From: Bacteroidota bacterium
GTDB taxonomy: Bacteria > Bacteroidota > Bacteroidia > Chitinophagales > Chitinophagaceae
Assembly: GCA_023391315.1 (NCBI GenBank)
Contig: JAEWBD010000191.1
Coordinates: 1-10,486 of the forward strand
Direction of reading: 5' to 3'
Length of the DNA stretch: 10,486 bases
Translations under genes and position numbers: made by a program
The notes under the pieces: generated by a model
Databases searched by the model: none
What the model saw: the letters and a program-made list of their open reading frames with translations, nothing else
Told to the model about the DNA's origin: nothing
Part shown: positions 7,506 to 10,486 of the stretch, piece after piece
Layout of the letters: the number at the start of each line of letters is the position of its first letter
Numbering within the stretch: position 1 is the stretch's first letter

Positions 7506-7967
7506 TTATTTGCTGCCGGCTTCATCAAGTTCAGCGACCAATGCTCTTAAAGCATTAACAAAGGCCTGCTTTGTTTCAGGATTTTCAATTATATTTTTTA
7601 AAGACTTATTGGATTTAAGCTGCTTGATAATTTTTAAATAAGCATCATTTTCAAGGCTTAAATTCTTTAAGTAATCGCTCCGGTTGGTTATGTTTTTGAT
7701 ATCAAAATCACCTAAACCTGCAAATGCAAAATTTTCTTTTACCGTAGAACCGTCTTCGCGGTCAAGTTCAACATCGCAGTTAGGTTTAAAATAATCGAAA
7801 ACCTGTTCTACTGTTTGAAGGTCTTCTACTATTTCCGGTTTTACCGGAGGCTCATTGGTTAGTTTTTGAACGAATAATGTTTTATTCGGTGAAATCTCAA
7901 CAAAACCTTCTCCAACCGGATCTGGTGCAAGAATAGTAGTGGCGATTCCTGGTTTAACTTGTGGCAT
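7506..7967 (-). CDS. tssB: T6SS contractile sheath small subunit TssB
   Basis: This is the small sheath subunit (VipA-type), which intertwines with TssC. I take the ATG at 7967 (153 residues, MPQVKPGIATT); the open frame reaches a TTG at 8003 but the extra 12 residues are unlikely to be used. Recognisable parts are the strand EISPNKTLFVQKL (24-36), then VEQVFDYFKPNCDVEL (53-68) equivalent to the conserved phi-x-DF-x-P segment of TssB. After that come GDFDIKNITNRSDYLKNL (86-103) and a C-terminal helical region (104-150) that pairs with TssC. Size is close to proteobacterial TssB (about 165). It precedes tssC by 41 nt and follows tssH after 159 nt, the longest gap in the cluster, so a separate promoter there is possible. 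Sequence similarity to proteobacterial TssB is modest; the pairing with a clear tssC makes the call secure. Confidence 0.88.
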   Translation of the reverse strand: MPQVKPGIATTILAPDPVGEGFVEISPNKTLFVQKLTNEPPVKPEIVEDLQTVEQVFDYFKPNCDVELDREDGSTVKENFAFAGLGDFDIKNITNRSDYLKNLSLENDAYLKIIKQLKSNKSLKNIIENPETKQAFVNALRALVAELDEAGSK

Positions 7968-8126
7968 ATTTTCAATTTTTAAGTTTAGCAATGATGGCAG
8001 CAACTTCTGCTGTTTATTAAGTTAGCGCATCGTTATTCAAATGGCTTTTCATATTTAAAGGATTTAGTCGTAAAATATTGGCTAACAGCAACAATACTTC
8101 TGTTGTAATTAATACACATCAAACAG

Positions 8127-10486
8127 TCACCCGTTAATCGTCCATTTCAGCCCATTATCGGCAAGATCAACCTGCAGGATATTGTCTTTTTTCAGTTCAC
8201 CTGAAACGATATACCTGGATATGGGCCTGCTTAGCTGCGACCGTATTACACCGGTGATTTGCCTGGCGCCATATTTAGGTGTAAAGCCCGTTAATGCAAG
8301 ATGCTTTTTGGCTTCATCAGTAATTTGAAATTTGATGCCCTGTTTATCTAATGCTTCCAACAGGTTTTTCATTTGAATTTCCAATATGCGGACGATGCTT
8401 TTTTCGCTGATGGGCGCAAAAGGAACTATTTCCGTTAAGCGTGCTAAAAACTCCGGCCTGAAATATTTTGTCATGATTTCCATGAGCTTGTTTGAAGGCG
8501 GTATTTCACCTTTTTCAAACTCGCCTGCAATCCATTCGCTGCCAATGTTGGAAGTGAATATGATAATTGAATTAGAGAAATCTCCTTCTTTCCCAAGCCT
8601 GTCATGCATATGGCCTTCATCCAGTATTTGCAGGAAAGTGTCAAACACTGATGGATGCGCTTTTTCTATTTCATCAAATAATAAAACTGAGTAAGGCTTT
8701 TGCCGGATTTTATTTACGAGCATACCGCCTTCTTCATAACCAACATAACCGGGAGGTGCGCCATACAATAAGGCTGCTGAATGTTCTTCTTTAAACTCGC
8801 TCATATCAAATCTTATCATAGCCTTTTCATCGTTAAACAGAAATTCTGCAACAGATTTTGCAAGCTCCGTTTTACCTGTACCTGTGGGGCCAAGAAAAAA
8901 GAAAGAACCTATGGGCTGGCCTTTTTTATTAAGCCCGCTCCTGGATTCAAGTACGGCTGAAGCAATAGCTTTTACGGCATGGTCCTGCCCCACTACCCTT
9001 TTCTTTAAATAGTCATCCATATTCATCAGGCGCTCTTTTTCCTGCGCCTGTATTTTGCCCAGCGGAATGCCTGTTTTATAAGAAATAACGGAAGCGATAT
9101 CTTCTTTGCTTACCGAGTCTTTTTTTTCATCAGTAAGCAGCAACAACTTATCAAAGCTTTGAGATAAAAAATCTTCAAATTGTTCCGGTGTTTCAAACTT
9201 ATCGGTTTGGGCAGGCTCTTCCAGTTTGCCCAATAAAACAGGGCTTATTTTATTTTGCAATACATTATTCAGCCATTTATATTCTGCAAATAATTCATGT
9301 TCCGGTTGTTTATCTTTTCCTGCTTTTATTTTTTCAAATTCTGCTTTTAAATCTTCCAGTTCTTTTTTATTGGTATCAACCATTAATTTAATAGCCGCCA
9401 TCGTTCTGTCTAAAAGATCAATAGCCACATCAGGCAATCTCCTGTCGCGCAAATAACGTTTGGATAAACGAACGCTTTCTTTAATAGCTTCCGGTTCTAC
9501 TTTTAGCTGGTGATGCTTTTCAAAATTGGGCGCAAGCCTGGTGAGCATTTTTTCGGCGGCAACCACATCAGGCTCACCTACATTCAATGCTTCAAAACGC
9601 CGCGTAAAAGCAGGATCACTTTCAATATATTTTCTATATTCATCATTGGTTGTAGCACCAATCACCGTTATCTCACCCCTTGCCAGTTCTGGTTTTAAAA
9701 GATTGGCAGCGCCGGCGCCAATACCACCGCCGCCTTTATTATCGAGCAGTATATGTATTTCATCAATAAACAAAATAGCCTTTGGAAATTGCTTTATCTC
9801 TTTCAATATATTTTTCAGCCTGTCTTCTATTTCACCTTTATAAGAAGCGCCCGCAATTAAAGCTCCAAGGTCAAGTTCAAAGAGTAAAGAATCAGCAAGC
9901 TGGGCAGGCACTTTATTGTTTATAATATCGAGCGCAAAACCATCTATCAATGCAGTTTTGCCAACACCAGCTTCGCCTGTTATAATTACATTGGGCTTTG
10001 TTCTGCGGCCAAGGATTTCAATCATCATTCTTGTTTCTTTATCCCTTCCGATAATCGGGTCTGTTTTACCTTCTTTGGCCAATGCAGTACGTTCAATACA
10101 ATATTTATATAAAGCCCCGGAAGATGCATTGGTTTTATTTTCCGATGAAGTTTTTACCGCGTTTTGTATGCCATCATCTTTAAAATAAACATCCAGTATC
10201 TCCTTTTCCTTTACAGGAAACGATTTGAGTTGTTCCGACGTAAAAGCAACACCTGGTTTTGCCAGCGCCACGAGTGTGGCGATAGGCGTAATATTATCTA
10301 ACCCCATCTTCATACGCACATTATCGGCTTCTTCAAAAGCTTTTTTAATGCCGTCATCGCCCTTTATATTTTCTCTGACTTTGGCAGCCTTTGGCGCATC
10401 TTCCATATGCACTTCTGCCCACTCCATAATATATCCGGTGTCTTTGCCGATTGAATCAATAAAATCTTTTAAGCCAACATCTTTAT
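8127..10486 (-). CDS. tssH: T6SS sheath-recycling AAA+ ATPase TssH (ClpV), 5' end missing
   Basis: This Clp/Hsp100 unfoldase disassembles contracted TssB/TssC sheaths. The frame stays open through the right edge (19 residues, KDVGLKDFIDSIGKDTGYI, precede the Met at 10427), so the first Met inside the window is internal and 785 residues are visible. Numbered from that Met, a partial Clp N-domain (to about 80) is followed by nucleotide-binding domain 1. This has Walker A GEAGVGKT 151-158, Walker B ILFIDEIH 218-225, pore Tyr196 in AGASYKGEIE and a TRRF arginine pair at 275-276. A short coiled-coil middle domain (about 345-440) comes next. Nucleotide-binding domain 2 has Walker A GPTGTGKT 513-520, Walker B VLLFDEIEKA 581-590 and a GYVGY pore loop near 560-564. 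The short middle domain and the adjacent sheath genes favour ClpV over the disaggregase ClpB. Both ATPase sites look intact. Confidence 0.93.
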   Translation of the reverse strand, partial: KDVGLKDFIDSIGKDTGYIMEWAEVHMEDAPKAAKVRENIKGDDGIKKAFEEADNVRMKMGLDNITPIATLVALAKPGVAFTSEQLKSFPVKEKEILDVYFKDDGIQNAVKTSSENKTNASSGALYKYCIERTALAKEGKTDPIIGRDKETRMMIEILGRRTKPNVIITGEAGVGKTALIDGFALDIINNKVPAQLADSLLFELDLGALIAGASYKGEIEDRLKNILKEIKQFPKAILFIDEIHILLDNKGGGGIGAGAANLLKPELARGEITVIGATTNDEYRKYIESDPAFTRRFEALNVGEPDVVAAEKMLTRLAPNFEKHHQLKVEPEAIKESVRLSKRYLRDRRLPDVAIDLLDRTMAAIKLMVDTNKKELEDLKAEFEKIKAGKDKQPEHELFAEYKWLNNVLQNKISPVLLGKLEEPAQTDKFETPEQFEDFLSQSFDKLLLLTDEKKDSVSKEDIASVISYKTGIPLGKIQAQEKERLMNMDDYLKKRVVGQDHAVKAIASAVLESRSGLNKKGQPIGSFFFLGPTGTGKTELAKSVAEFLFNDEKAMIRFDMSEFKEEHSAALLYGAPPGYVGYEEGGMLVNKIRQKPYSVLLFDEIEKAHPSVFDTFLQILDEGHMHDRLGKEGDFSNSIIIFTSNIGSEWIAGEFEKGEIPPSNKLMEIMTKYFRPEFLARLTEIVPFAPISEKSIVRILEIQMKNLLEALDKQGIKFQITDEAKKHLALTGFTPKYGARQITGVIRSQLSRPISRYIVSGELKKDNILQVDLADNGLKWTING

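Noticed and set aside
8001..8016. CAGCA/TGCTG hairpin upstream of tssB
   Set aside because: The stem is only 5 bp with one possible G-T extension and no adjacent T-run; such stems are frequent by chance.

Overview
The window looks like a chromosomal segment of a Bacteroidota bacterium. It has moderate to low GC, intergenic regions are A/T-rich, starts lack a clear Shine-Dalgarno sequence, and every protein resembles Bacteroidota families. A Chitinophagaceae or Sphingobacteriales-type host is my guess; nothing here fixes the genus.

The window has two parts. Positions 2-1960 (+ strand) hold the 3' part of an S9-family (DPP IV-like) serine peptidase gene that begins before the window. A short convergent gap (1961-2042) carries an 8-bp hairpin. 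Everything from 2043 to the right edge is on the - strand and forms the 3' end of a type VI secretion system (T6SS) operon of the Bacteroidota type (T6SS subtype iii). In transcription order it reads tssH/clpV (running off the right edge), tssB, tssC, tssN, tssK, tssO, and a membrane-anchored PKD/TIG-domain gene in the position expected for tssP.

TssB and TssC build the contractile sheath, TssH recycles it, and TssK links baseplate to envelope. TssN, TssO and the PKD/TIG protein are candidates for the Bacteroidota-specific trans-envelope complex that replaces TssJ/L/M. Hcp, VgrG, TssE/F/G, TssQ, TssR and any effector or immunity genes are not in the window.

Two observations stand out. First, the PKD/TIG gene is cut by a single in-frame TAG in the middle of its second PKD domain, while the rest of its reading frame and all neighbouring T6SS genes are intact. 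Second, between tssC and tssN there are two adjacent perfect hairpins, the second followed by six T residues in the transcribed direction. This looks like an intra-operon terminator or attenuator that separates the abundant sheath genes from the low-copy envelope genes.
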